A stretch of DNA of 64,000 bases from Mesorhabditis belari (Eukaryota; Nematoda; Chromadorea; Rhabditida; Rhabditidae): NCBI GenBank assembly GCA_958450365.1, contig CAUEEP010000876.1, forward strand, positions 124,001 to 188,000, read 5' to 3'. Of the stretch, positions 10,392-20,760 are shown one piece after another. A model generated the notes under the pieces. That model searched no databases. It worked only from the letters and a program-made list of their open reading frames with translations, and was not told the DNA's origin. Numbering within the stretch: the first letter of the stretch is position 1; every line of letters starts with the position of its first letter. The translations under genes and the position numbers were made by a program.

Positions 10392-13300
10392 TCATGTATG
10401 AATAGGATTCGGTACAGAGTTCGTGTTGCTGGTGAAATCGGCCGGAAGGGGCACCACTTGTTGCGGAGTGAAGCGATAGATATGTAGAAAACTGAAAATG
10501 TTCACTCTTCTGTTTATAATATCAACTTTTGTAGTCAAACAGTATTCACGACAGTAAAACCTGAGCGTTTTTCGCAGATATAACATAATAAAATTTCGAT
10601 AGGGATCCGTGGCAAAACAAATGAAAAGCGATGAGATTGTTGCATGAGCGTGCACGGGAGCGATATTTGCGTTGATCCATTCCTGTGGAAGCATTACATT
10701 CTCGAAAAAGAGATACACGATAAGAGCCAATGGAGTGATGACAAGGAGAAATGGGACCAGAATCTAAAACGGGCATCAAAGTGTTATTTGAGAGATGAGA
10801 GATGGACCTAGAGTAGATCTGAAAAGTGGAAATCAAAAAGGACATCACTTAGGTCATGGATTCTAAAAGAATTGAAGAATTGAAAGGATTCAATTTGATG
10901 TTTTCAAAAAAGGAATTATCATTTTTTAATTTGCTGAAGAAGTAAAATTGAATCGCGTTTTGGCGAAGTAACTTCTGCTATTTTTACTTGTAAGCTGAGA
11001 AATTGGAGCTGAGAGTTGGGAAATTGGAGCTGAGAGCTGGGAAATTGGAGCTGAGAGCTAGGAAATTGGAGCTGAGAGCTAGCAAAAGCGTTTGAAGCTC
11101 GTTGCTTTCTTTTCGAAATCGTTCTGGTTTTGTGAATTCAAGAAAATCAGTTCATATAACAGGATGAGGCTCACTTGGATAAGCAACGATAAACAAAGCT
11201 TTTTGTGGAGTTGTTTCGTTTTGGCACTCATCGCGAGCAGATTCCCATTGAGCAAGTGAAACGAATGCCAAATGATGAGCAACACCTGGAAACGGAAAAT
11301 TCTTTGAGTTTTCTAACATAGAGTCAAGCTAGTTCAGTCTTGTCTTAGTTCAAACCAAAACTTTTCAAGTCCGCATTGTAGACAGTGGCCCATAATTATA
11401 GGTGCAGATAAAAAGCTTTGTTGGTAGAGAAAATTAAACCTTAGAAACAAAATTTTATTTTAAAATCTATTTGATATCAATGAACAACAAATTAACAATT
11501 AAATTCAAAGCGATCACCATTTTTAGCCGAGCACGTTGTCAAGCGTTTAGTAAGGGACCAAGTAAGCATCATCGAATTCATCCAAGGCTTTCAAAAGACT
11601 TTTCTTCAAGCTTTTAACATTTTTATGCAGTTGTGAGCAGGTTTTTGCTTCAAGCATGGATCAGACAGAATAAGCCATCGGATTGAGATTGGATCGAGCT
11701 GGATGGCCATTCAGAAAACGAGATGAAATCAGGAACTTCACTTTGCGAAAATCTTGCACTTTCTTGGCTTTGTGGGTCTTGTTGGAATGTCCAAATTTAA
11801 TTTTTAAAATGCTTTTGTGCCCAGTGCAAAATTTAAACTTTGAGGAGCTCGAGATAGTTAATAATATTAGGTTGGAAAAAGTTGTTCTCGGAAAAAGTTT
11901 GACTGGAATTTCTTAAAAACGAATCCATGAATTCAAGAACATTTTGTTCTATTATTTACAAATCGACTCCAAGAAATTAATCATAAAAAATGAGTGTAGC
12001 TTTCCCTTAAAATTTTAGAGATTTTGTAAAATGATTATTTTCCAGCTTAAATTCAGCCCACTTTTTGCACGAGAAAAACGATTTCTTATGAGGTAAAGCT
12101 AACATAAATAAGCAATACGCTCTATACGCAAGGTACGATAGCTTAGTGGTTAGAGTAATTGCCCGGATAGCAAAAGGCCGAGGGTTTAATCCCCTCTCTA
12201 GAAATCTACTTTTCCTTGCCAGCTCCTTCACTTCTTTATGGCGTAAATCTAACATAAATAAACAATACGGATTGAGCCATCGGATTGAGATCCGGCGAGC
12301 TGGACGGCCATTCAGAAAAAGTGATGAAATCGGGAAACTTCACTTTGCGAAAATCTTGCCTAAGCCTAAGTCTAAGCAATAATAGCAATAAGCGATCTCT
12401 TAGACACCGCCGCTTGGTCACGGATTTACTAGAATATTTCAAAATTGTAAAGGGCAGGCAACCTATCCCTCTTTTTCGGGATTTATTCAAATTTAATCCC
12501 ACGGTTAGTTCAAGGAGAGGTTCTGTCGTTTTAGAAATTCCCGTCACCTCCAATAAGTTTGTGTATAACTCTTTTCCAGAAGAAAAGCCAGAATTTGGAC
12601 TCCCCAGAGTTTTGAGAGAGTCCAATAGTATTGAAACCTTTAAATTATCTGTAGAAGATCTTGATCTTGAAGCTCTAGTGGATCCTTGACGTTATCTGTG
12701 CTACCCATATATTACATATTAGGTTGGCAAAAAAGAAATGCGCGTTTTCGTTAAAAGCTTATTTTATTATAAAAACAAGATAACAATACATTAATCCAAA
12801 ACGTATTCGCCATCTGCATCAATGACTTGTCGCCAACGTTCACGCAGAGAATGGATGCCCTTCTTGAAGAACTCGACCGGCTGCGACTCGAAGAAGTTGG
12901 ACACCGAAATTTGAATCTCGTCGCGGTTCTTGAACTTTTTCTCGGTCAAGGAGTGGTGCATTGATCGGAACAGATGGTAGTCGGAAGGCGCCAAGTCTGG
13001 GCTGTATGGTGGATGAAGCAGGACTTCCCAGCCCATTTCTTCAATTTTCTGCTGGGTGATTTTTGCGACATGCGGCCGAGCGTTGTCGTGAAGGGATTTT
13101 GTCGACGCCGTATCCATACCTTGACGTCGCGGCGCCTGGTCCACGCGGTCCAATTGACCTTGGTAGAGGTTCGCCGTAACTGTTTGACCCGAATCCAGAA
13201 CCTCAAAGTACACCAGGCCTTTACTGTTCCACCAAACACAAAGCATCACCTTTTTTCCGTGGATGTCCGGTTTTGGAGTCGGTTTTGGAGCTTCACCGGG

Positions 13301-16300
13301 GTCCAACCACTTCCGCTTTCTTGCTGTGTTGTCGTATGGGATCCACTTCTCATCCGACGTAACAATGGAGTCGAAAAACCCACTGTTCTTGGCGCGGTGA
13401 GTGAGAATTCCGGCGATTGCGATGCGTGTCGCCTTGTTTGCGTCGGATAGCTTATGCGGTACCCATTTTCCGGATCTATTCGTCTTGCCCATCCCATACA
13501 GATGGTTCTCAATGGTGGCATGCGTGCAGCCGAACTGTTCTGCCAGGTCGCGAGTGGTTTGGCGTGGATCCGACTCAACGGCTTCCTTCAATGCGTCATT
13601 GTCGATGATTTGAGGTCGACTCCCGTGTTTTTGGTCTTCCAAGCTTTCGTCGTCGTCTCGGAAGCGCTGGAACCATCGTTTACACTGACTTTCGGATAGA
13701 GCATCTTCGTCAAATACTTGAGATAGAGTGCGATGAGCTTCAGCAGCCGATTTGCCTTGCTTAAATTCATACCACAAGCAGACCCGCAAGCGAAATCTTT
13801 GGTCCGACATTTTCTAAACACTCTTTCTTGTAAAAAACAAAGTAAACATAGACAAATTATATATCAAACGATGCGCAAGAACACGCTCTTTCCAATAGAA
13901 TAAACTATTTTTAAAAAATCTTTACTGTTAATAATAAAATACAAATCAACAAACACGACGCTCATTTCTTTTTTGCCAACCTAATATATTATATCGTGTT
14001 GCTTTTTATCGACCCTTTTCGTGTTATGTGCATGACTTCATGTGTATTAATCATAAATCTTGGCCAAAAAGTTTTTATAGAGGAGCTGTATATCAAACAA
14101 TAATTTGGGAAGAATTCATGGCTTGGTTTTTGAGTAATCACCGTGCAAACTTTTCCTACGAACTTTCTTGCTAATCTAATAATAGATAATAAGCCACCGC
14201 ACCTATAGTTATGGGCCACCCTGTAATATAAGTCCGTTGAAAAGTAAAATTCATGAGCCAGACCACTCCCAACCAACCCAGACAGAAATTATTGGCAGCC
14301 CGACGAACATCAGGATACCAATACCGACGGGTGCAGTGTAGTTGAGATAAGGCGGGAATATGGGCCGAGTTGCGTCTGCAAGCCACACTTCTGGGTCGGC
14401 AAAGATCAAGGCGTACTGTGGGAATTCCTGAATATCGATTTCCTCATAGGCCCTGGTTTTCGAAAAAAAATCTGTCCAAAGTTTTGGCAAATTTTGGCAA
14501 ACATATAAAAGGGCGCCACGCTGAGGGGCAGAAGAGTGTGCTACGGGTTAGTGTGCTAGACTCTGAAACTTACGCCATTTTTGCTCGCGGGTTCAATTCC
14601 GCTTGCCGCCAAATTTTTTGCTTTTTTTACGAAACAAGCGGCATTGAACTTGAAAAAATAAAAATTACACGTTTCTCAAAATTCTACAGGAGCGTTTTGT
14701 AGCTAAGTCCGGTTTCGAAAATCCGTGGGAAGTCGAAAAGGTTCCCTAGTAAGTCAGCGAACCGAAACCCATGGCTTTTTCTAATTAGGAGCTTTACTAA
14801 AGGCTTCTGACAATGAATGACGAATAACAAATTTACTAAGAACGTTTTAAGAATAAAAAGTAAGGATATAAAGATTTAGTGTAGAAGAATCTAAAAAAAT
14901 CTATTTCCGATGCAATGCTAATAAAAATTTTATTTTTTCTTTACTTTCAAGTATTTTTCTTATAGCCAGTATTTTTCAAGTATTTTTCTTATAGCTCATC
15001 GTACTGCGGGATCCCCCAACTCTCTAATTTTCAACTATGCTATCTCACCTCTAGCAGCCTCGCCAAAACAGTGGAGTTTTTCTGCGAATGCTCAATTTGA
15101 ATACTGTTTATGCAAAGGAGAGTATAGGGAACGATGAGAATGTAACCGAAAAAGATAAACAAATGCCAGCACCATGTTGGCAATCTGAAAAATTGATGGA
15201 AAGGAAAAATTGATGGAAATCTTTCTAGCATACTTTAACGGATGGCCAGCGGGTAAAATGATTTGATGACGATAAAGAAAACATTGAATCGTGGCCGCTA
15301 TTGTGTTGCCGATGATTATGAAGCTGATTTTCTGAAAAATGACTTTTAAAAGAATTAGACTAACCAAGGTTGTGTGCTCCTCAAACACTAGAAAATGTTT
15401 TTTTTTGGAAAATATCTTAAATCTGAAAGACAAATCAAAAAGATTGGCTTATTTTGTGGTCAAATTTGATCCGACTCAGAAATTTCCAAAAAACATTTCC
15501 TAATTTGCACAAAATGTTTTATTTTCAAAACTCAAATCCGAACGAATCAAAAAATAAAATAAGCTGATCTTGAACAAATCTATTAACCATAATAAAATTG
15601 CCGTCAAATTGGTGAATTGAATTCTTGTAGATGAGAGTGACTAGTGGACCGTATCCCTTGTAGCATGGGGCTGGCATGTACAGTTCGACCACATAAAAGT
15701 GCAAAACAAGCTCGTAGAGGACCGACCAGAACTATGAAAAGAGAACTCGTGTTTTAAAAGAATTTCCATTAATAACTCTCTTTTTGGGAGTGGGACAAAT
15801 GCGACCTTTTTTTTGGGCACCCGGACATTTGCGTACCTTTTTTTCCGCACCTTGCCCATTAGCGCAACTTTTTTCGCGTTTTAAAAAAGCTCTAAAAAGC
15901 TAATATTAACCAATTTCTATTCCAAAAGTTGTTTTTCTAGGTAATTTTAGGGCGTAGAATCGAAATTTTGACATATCAGAGCTTGTGAAACCAATTTGAA
16001 AGACAAAACGGCTAGATCAAAATACAGAAAATTGTCGACTTTTCTCTTTGTATAACTCCGTCCGTTTGTTTCCACAAGCTCTGATATGTCAAAATTTCTA
16101 CGCCCTAAAATTACCTAGAAAAACAACTTTTGGAATAGAAATTGGTTAATATTAGCTTTTTAGAGCTTTTTCAAAACGCGAAAAAAGTTGCGCTAATGGG
16201 CAAGGTGCGGAAAAAAAGGTACGCAAATGTCCGGGTGCCCAAAAAAAAGGTCGCATTTGTCCCACTCCCCTCTTTTTAACTCTCATGTTGGCCGAAATAA

Positions 16301-16659
16301 TAGTAATCACAAAATTTATTGAATATTCCTTTTAAAAAATCGTTCTTCGATTTGACTATAAACGAAAATAAGTTCTTTAAGTTAAGAAGATAAGTTCTTT
16401 ACACTTTTTTTTCAGTTAAAACCCCATTTAAAAGCTAGAAAAGTATAACTTTCGTATTTTATTGAGGAAAAAGTTAACGATAACAAAGATAAACATTTAC
16501 CTGATACCAAAGAATAAACCACTTATATGGACTCATCTGTTTTGGAGACACGTAAACGATGAGGTAGACGGTGAAAAGATTAATGAAAGTCCCCACAACA
16601 CCGACAATCGCCTCGTAGATCAGATATTTTGTTGGATCGTCGTGTGGGATCAGATTCAT
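10392..16659 (-). CDS. Chemoreceptor GPCR, Str superfamily (Srh/Sri-like)
   Basis: Seven exons join in phase: 16501-16659, 15588-15731, 15234-15331, 15049-15184, 14278-14520, 11175-11285 and 10392-10763, giving about 420 residues. Exon 1 holds TM1 and SPKQMSPYKWF. Exon 2 has the TM2-TM3 loop (MPAPCYKGYG). Exon 3 has QCFLYRHQIILP. Exon 4 has TM4. Exon 6 has the superfamily mark MSAKTKQLHKK, with LIQ at its end. Exon 7 has TM6, TM7 and DPYRNFI. Such receptors detect odorants in sensory cilia. The exon 5 start (14520) was chosen for phase and its donor is weak. The C-terminal tail is longer than usual for the family. Introns hold a MITE (intron 1) and a mariner, Tc1 and LINE scraps and tandem repeats (intron 5). 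No coding break was seen. Confidence 0.75.
10998..11092. repeat. 21-bp tandem repeat, about 4 copies
   Basis: The unit is GAAATTGGAGCTGAGAGCTGG with G/A changes between copies. It lies in intron 6 of the chemoreceptor gene. Confidence 0.9.
11640..11760 (-). pseudogene. Tc1-like transposase scrap, copy 1
   Basis: The minus strand reads a decayed DDE-domain segment with FRKVKF and LNPMAYS. It is about 85% like the segment at 12270-12365 by eye. It lies in intron 5 of the chemoreceptor gene. Confidence 0.55.
12128..12200 (+). pseudogene. tRNA-like sequence (degenerate)
   Basis: It contains a D-arm-like TAGCTTAGTGGTTAGAG, a four-pair stem TTGC/GCAA, and a T-arm-like GAGGGTTTAATCCCCTC. The position corresponding to U33 is C and the acceptor stem does not pair, so it is not a working tRNA. 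It may be a tRNA pseudogene or a SINE head. Confidence 0.5.
12270..12365 (-). pseudogene. Tc1-like transposase scrap, copy 2
   Basis: On the minus strand it reads KVKFPDFITFSEWP followed by SSSPDLNPMAQS, matching the WP..SPDLNPIE block of Tc1 transposases. Nothing else of the element is recognisable here. Confidence 0.65.
12383..12688 (+). pseudogene. LINE ORF2 C-terminal fragment
   Basis: The frame reads LRHRRLVTDLLEYFKIVKG, then PLFRDLFKFNP and RGSVVLEIPV, ending in TGA. The same blocks occur in the LINE at 7668-9345 (LQHRRFVIDLVETFKIL, FIDFFKFKP). It is truncated at its 5' side and lies in intron 5 of the chemoreceptor gene. Confidence 0.75.
12719..13984 (-). mobile_element. mariner element M1, apparently complete (1266 bp)
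   Basis: Both ends start TTAGGTTGGCAAAAAAGAAA as near-perfect terminal inverted repeats of about 28 bp. They are flanked by TA target duplications (12717-12718 and 13985-13986). A single uninterrupted transposase frame fills the centre. It sits in intron 5 of the chemoreceptor gene, in the same orientation as that gene. Confidence 0.95.
12791..13810 (-). CDS. mariner transposase, intact frame
   Basis: The product has 339 residues, near the usual 345 of mariner transposases. The N-terminal half holds helix-turn-helix regions (SESQCKRWFQRF; TTRDLAEQFGCTHATI), then the linker signature WVPHKL (116-121). The catalytic triad is D153 (VTSDEKW), D242 (LHDNARPH) and D277 (APSDYHLF), with exactly 34 residues between the last two, the D,D34D spacing of mariner. 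YSPDLAPSD is intact. No stop or frameshift is present, so this copy could supply transposase to the defective relatives in the window. Activity itself is not shown by sequence. Confidence 0.93.
   Translation of the reverse strand: MSDQRFRLRVCLWYEFKQGKSAAEAHRTLSQVFDEDALSESQCKRWFQRFRDDDESLEDQKHGSRPQIIDNDALKEAVESDPRQTTRDLAEQFGCTHATIENHLYGMGKTNRSGKWVPHKLSDANKATRIAIAGILTHRAKNSGFFDSIVTSDEKWIPYDNTARKRKWLDPGEAPKPTPKPDIHGKKVMLCVWWNSKGLVYFEVLDSGQTVTANLYQGQLDRVDQAPRRQGMDTASTKSLHDNARPHVAKITQQKIEEMGWEVLLHPPYSPDLAPSDYHLFRSMHHSLTEKKFKNRDEIQISVSNFFESQPVEFFKKGIHSLRERWRQVIDADGEYVLD
14522..14615 (+). pseudogene. tRNA-like sequence (weak)
   Basis: GCGGGTTCAATTCCGC looks like a T arm and a D-arm-like GGTTAGTGTG precedes it. 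Stems pair poorly and no anticodon stem is convincing. It lies in intron 4 of the chemoreceptor gene. Confidence 0.3.
15786..16269. mobile_element. 484-bp palindromic MITE with 8-bp direct repeats
   Basis: The element starts GGGAGTGGGACAAATGCGAC and ends with its reverse complement. The inverted arms extend for about 200 bp each, around a short centre near 16020. An 8-bp direct repeat, CTCTTTTT, flanks both sides (15778-15785 and 16270-16277). Eight-base target duplications are typical of hAT-type transposition, so this is probably a hAT-related nonautonomous element. It lies in intron 1 of the chemoreceptor gene. Confidence 0.9.
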
Positions 16660-16904
16660 AACGAAGATACTTTAAGAAGAAGTACCAAATTTACATTTAT
16701 AACTCCCGACTTCTGTGATTGAACAAAGAAAAGGAAAAATAAAGGAAGTGATGCAATTGGAAAAAGAAATCAATTCTTCCGTGTGTCTGTCTCTAGTCAT
16801 TGCCGACTCTGAGAAGACAGGTGGATTTGCTAGAAAAAATTCAGCTTTAATCTAATTTTAATCTCATTTTAAACAATCTAACTGAAAATTCTGACTATTA
16901 AGTT

Positions 16905-17095
16905 TGGGGTGCGACCCGCTTTAACCTTATCAACGAGGATGATTCTGCTTAAGAATGGCCGAATAGCACAAAAGGTTAAAAGGGTTTCCCAAAAAGCGCT
17001 TACAACGTAACAAAAACACGTAGTATCCAACAATAGATTAATACTCTTGAGAAGAGTACATATCGGATTGATACTATGTCGATGGTGACACTGAA
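16905..17095. repeat. Direct repeat, copy 1
   Basis: The segment from TTTGGGGTGCGACCCGCTTT to GTCGATGGTGACAC recurs at 17278-17500 with few changes. No coding content was found. The interval 16660-16904 shows nothing supportable. Confidence 0.85.
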
Positions 17096-17277
17096 CTCAA
17101 AAATGAACTGACTAGAATTGATATCATTTTTAAAGTTAGTTTTGGAGTTTAAAACTTAAAGAGTTCACTTTTGGTGATAGCGATTAGGAGATTAAAAAGA
17201 AAAAAATCTAGAATCAGAAGAATCAAGACAAGAATCCAGAATTACAGAGTGATCAAAAAGTTCCCACACGCTTTACA

Positions 17278-17500
17278 GTTTGGGGTGCGACCCGCTTTAA
17301 CCTTATCAACGAGGATGATTCTGCTTAATGCACAAATAGCACAAATAGCACAAATAGCTTAATGCACAAATAGCACAAAAGGTTAAAAGGGTTTCCCAAA
17401 AAGCGCTTACAACGTAACAAAAACACGTAGTATCCAACAATAGATTAATACTCTTGAGAAGAGTACAGATCGGATTGATACTACGTCGATGGTGACACAA
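17278..17500. repeat. Direct repeat, copy 2, with CACAAATAG microsatellite
   Basis: This is the same unit as 16905-17095, expanded near 17330-17375 by a run of CACAAATAG. From 17501 to 17900 nothing further could be supported. Confidence 0.85.
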
Positions 17501-17907
17501 ATGTTAGTAAAACCAGTCTCTCTACAATGTTAAACCAGTTATCTAAACAGGATTTAAAACCTGATGGGTAGCATAAAGTAAAGTGAATTTATAACGTTAC
17601 TGTTTATTAGTACAGAACCGAAATGCAACAATACCCATTACAAAAACAGCATGCGCATCAAAAATTAAACAACAAAGTCCCCCCAGAAAGAAGGCAAAAA
17701 TCCGCAGACCAAAAAAAATAATTTCGGGAAGGGAGAAAAAGGACGAAAAATGCGACGCGAATAATTGCAAAATAGCAACGTAAATAGGAAGGAAACGGAC
17801 GCGACCTTACAAAAGAAGCTTTTTTCAGCTAAATCCCAGATCGAAATTTGACTTACTAGTTTTTGAAGCTGAAATTCTGGGGAGCATTTCTACACCTAGA
17901 CCATTCT

Positions 17908-18000
17908 GATCAGAGCTACCTAGAGATCAGAGCTACCTAGAGATCAGAGCTACCTAGAGATCAGAGCTACCTAGAGATCAGAGCTACCTAGAGATCAGAG
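17908..18000. repeat. 17-bp tandem repeat, about 5.5 copies
   Basis: The unit is GATCAGAGCTACCTAGA, and five copies are identical. It is a minisatellite without spacers. Confidence 0.95.
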
Positions 18001-18378
18001 ATCACAGCTCTTCAAAGAAGCACTGTAGTTCGCTGGAGGGAAACTATTATGAACCTCACCTATTCGAACTTGTTTTCAATTGAAAAATCCTTCAAAAAGC
18101 CTTATTAAATTCACGATCTTGTTTTAAGTAACAGTTCAATCGTTATTTTGAAAGAATAAAATCTCTTGTTAAAATAAAAACGTAAAATATTCTTTAAAAA
18201 CATGCGAAACTGTTGCCGGTGGCTGTTTGCCTTGAATAAATTGCAAGAAGGCTTGAAAGCTCTTGAAAAGGCTGGAAATTTCTGATTCGAGTGATTTACT
18301 TATAGAAATGTTCATCAGAATTTCAGCTTCAAAATACTAGAAAACACGGGAAATTTCGTTTTAGCTTTTATTTAGAAA

Positions 18379-18516
18379 ATGAGTCATTTACGGGAACGGG
18401 ATTTTGATCCTTTAGAAACAGAAACTCACATCAGCCTCCCGACTATTTCGGGGGAAGACGACGTTGCTCTTGGCGATATTGAGCCACGACTAAAAAAATT
18501 TTTCAGTTTCGATTAA
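18379..18516 (+). other. Short open frame, doubtful
   Basis: An ATG at 18379 opens 45 codons with a charged peptide (MSHLRERDFDPLETETHISL at its start). The region also resembles a degenerate tRNA on the other strand. No splice partner or promoter was identified, so it may be chance. Confidence 0.2.
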
Positions 18517-18542
18517 GAGTACACTAGTTACAGTAATCTAGC

Positions 18543-18602
18543 TCCCCAATTCATAAAAGAATCTGCGTGGACACGCCGATGCGATTCTTTCATGGATTGG
18601 GG
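18543..18602. repeat. Long hairpin
   Basis: CCCCAATTCATAAAAGAATC is followed 20 bases later by its near reverse complement GATTCTTTCATGGATTGGGG. It directly precedes the tRNA-like sequence at 18620-18705. Confidence 0.8.
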
Positions 18603-18619
18603 CTGAGAAAACAAAAGCT

Positions 18620-18705
18620 GATCGGCGCCGGGATTCGAAACTGCGACCTTTCGCCTACCCGACGAACGGTTTACCATCGAGCTACACTGACGTGTATCCC
18701 ATCGC
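18620..18705 (-). pseudogene. tRNA-like sequence (Pro-like, degenerate)
   Basis: On the minus strand it reads a D arm (TGTAGCTCGATGGTAAACC), a TTCGT/GCGAA stem enclosing CGGGTAG, and a T-arm region AGTTTCGAATCCC. The layout resembles tRNA-Pro(CGG), but the loop phasing is off and the T stem does not pair, so it is a pseudogene or SINE-like copy. Confidence 0.5.
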
Positions 18706-19068
18706 TATGGGTAGGACATTATGCCTTACTGTCTGCAAGTTTTGTTTTATGGACCTGGGAGACGTGGATTGTGATGGACAAGATGAGAAGACTCGTGTAG
18801 CTGACATAAGTTCCATCGAAGATAGGGAGCTGAAAGTTGAGGTTCTGAGTATAACAATCTATTATCTAACAATCTTTTCGTTTAATTACTCAATTTCAAT
18901 TACAATTTCAATAATTAATCATCCAATAAAAATTCAGAAACAATAAAATAACAAGATAAGCTTTCGAATCAAGAACTTTTTGCTAGCTATACAATAGCCA
19001 GCTGTAAAACTACGTGCTTGTCTCGTAAAGTGAAAGCTTTACTGTAACTAAATTTGATTCTGATCATT

Positions 19069-20678
19069 TTAAAGACAGTTTTTCAAAGTAAAGTTAAATA
19101 GCTCAGTTATTAGACCTATTTGAGCTACCTCATCACCGGTGGGGAGGAGGGCGCGCTTGGTGAAGTTGTACTCGCAGAACTCGCCGCCAATCCATGGACG
19201 CATGCAGTCACATCTGAAAATAAACAATTTTGCCGAGCCGATTGCATGTAAATTTTAATAAAACACTCTTTTATTATAAAAGAACTAAGATTTCAGCACT
19301 AACCGAGCTCCTTTTTCTCCATCCACACATTTGCCGAGATTGCAGTAGTCTTTGCTGGCATTTCTGCAGAATTCGGGCTTGAACGTGCAGTAGAGGCCCT
19401 AAAATGTACTTGCTAATGTTGAGCAATGCAAAATATAATAAAGCGAAAGTTTTCCAAAACTCACATTCTGGCAAACACATCGGAACTCCTTGGCCTTGGT
19501 CTTCTCGTCCTTCTCCCGGAATAAGCAGTGCCGGGTACCCTTGGGGTTACATCTGAAATAGACATGGGCACTATAAACTACAAAAATGACGAACTGTCAC
19601 ACTAAAAACGCTTCTAACTTGCTTCAAATCTACCAGATTAACATGAGCTATAGCTCAAAAAATAGAGGATCTCAAGAGCTTTCGAATGGACTAAGGCATA
19701 ACAAAGGTAAGAGAGTTACAATGGTTTGTAGTCCTAACTCGAAACGGACCTTACTCGGGCGTCGAAGCGATCGAGTCAGGCTACAAACCACTGTAACTTT
19801 CTTTAGCTTTGATGTTTTTGGGTGTGCTTTGGTCCATTCGAAAGCTCTTGTGATTCTCGACTTTTTGAGCTTTAGGTCATTTCAATCCGGTAGATTTGAA
19901 GCAATTTAGAAAGCGTTTGTAGTTTACGTTTGTAGTTTGTAGTGCTCATGTCTAATCTGAAAGAAAGTTTTGAATGAAAAATACAGAATTACTTATCTGA
20001 GGTTGATCTAACTTTAGCCAAATTTTCTTATAATTCTGCACTTACTCATCACAGCTGTCGTGCCATTTTGTGTAGTTCATCACCTCATCCTCACCTCGGT
20101 CGACCGGTGGTGGCGGAGCTAAATTAATTATAATTGTTTTCTAAAGCTTCAATAAGATTCTAGCTTTACTTAACAATAATGAAAGCTCAATACTGAAAGC
20201 TTAAATCTTTCAAAAAGTTAATAGCTAGAATCTTATTGAAGCTTTAAAAAATAGCAAGTAAAGGTTTTCCTTCGAGCCTTGAAAGAACAATGATTCAAAA
20301 ACAAATTCTAGCTTTTAAGAGTATTGAGCACAAGAGTACTGAGCACAAAGTAGTTTTTCTTGACTATTTTAGTTTATCTTAGACTTTTTTAGTTACCAAA
20401 TGACGGGCAATTAAGAAGTGACGGGTGAGGGGCCCAGTAGCCTTTCTCGGTGCACTTCATTTGGACCGAATTCGAGGCATTCTGCAGGCACTTTAGCTTG
20501 AATGTGAACGAAAATAAACAAAGATTCAAAAGTGTTTCGGTAATTTTTCTACCCAATATCATCATTAAACAAGCTAATTTCAAACAGTGATAGTTGAAAA
20601 ATTTACATGAAAAACTGATCCTCGGGCAAAACGGCCGAGTATCGATAGATACTCGGCCTGAGCTGTAGCGAGAAGCAT
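19069..20678 (-). CDS. Secreted protein with EGF-like domains
   Basis: Six exons join in phase: 20607-20678, 20397-20496, 20046-20118, 19465-19552, 19304-19398 and 19069-19213, giving about 190 residues. Exon 1 has a short hydrophobic start (MLLATAQA). An upstream in-frame ATG near 20777 is an alternative, but lies in a foldback repeat. Exon 2 has a four-Cys segment (MKCTEKGYWAPHP), sushi-like in style. Exons 3 to 5 give a loose EGF-like module ending RCVCQNGLYC. Exons 5 and 6 give a clean EGF domain with spacing C-x7-C-x4-C-x8-C-x-C-x9-C, ending WIGGEFCE. It is probably secreted. The last exon may continue through a possible GTAGCT donor instead of ending at the TAA. No close family was recognised. 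Confidence 0.7.
19561..19952. mobile_element. 392-bp foldback MITE in intron 3 of the EGF gene
   Basis: Ends are GACATGGGCACTATAAACTA and its near reverse complement, flanked by TA at 19559-19560 and 19953-19954. The arms cover most of the element, including repeats of CTTCAAATCTACC and GGTAGATTTGAAG. The left TA is part of the polypyrimidine 3' splice site (ctatttcag) of the EGF gene's fourth exon. Confidence 0.85.
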
Positions 20679-20760
20679 GATGAAAATGGTGATCGTTCCG
20701 GCTTGCTGAAAAGCTTCTGAGATGAGAAAAGATTGTGAGAAATTTGATACAAGCCCGATC

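Noticed and set aside
12128..12200. Functional tRNA gene
   Set aside because: The acceptor stem does not pair and U33 is replaced; the other tRNA-like sequences in the window fail in similar ways.
12974..13699. Plus-strand open frames of up to 158 codons opposite mariner M1, with similar ones opposite M2, M3 and M4
   Set aside because: They recur only as shadows of the transposase frame and have no motif of their own.
17908..18000. Regular repeats considered as a CRISPR array
   Set aside because: Units abut with no spacers, and the genome is eukaryotic.
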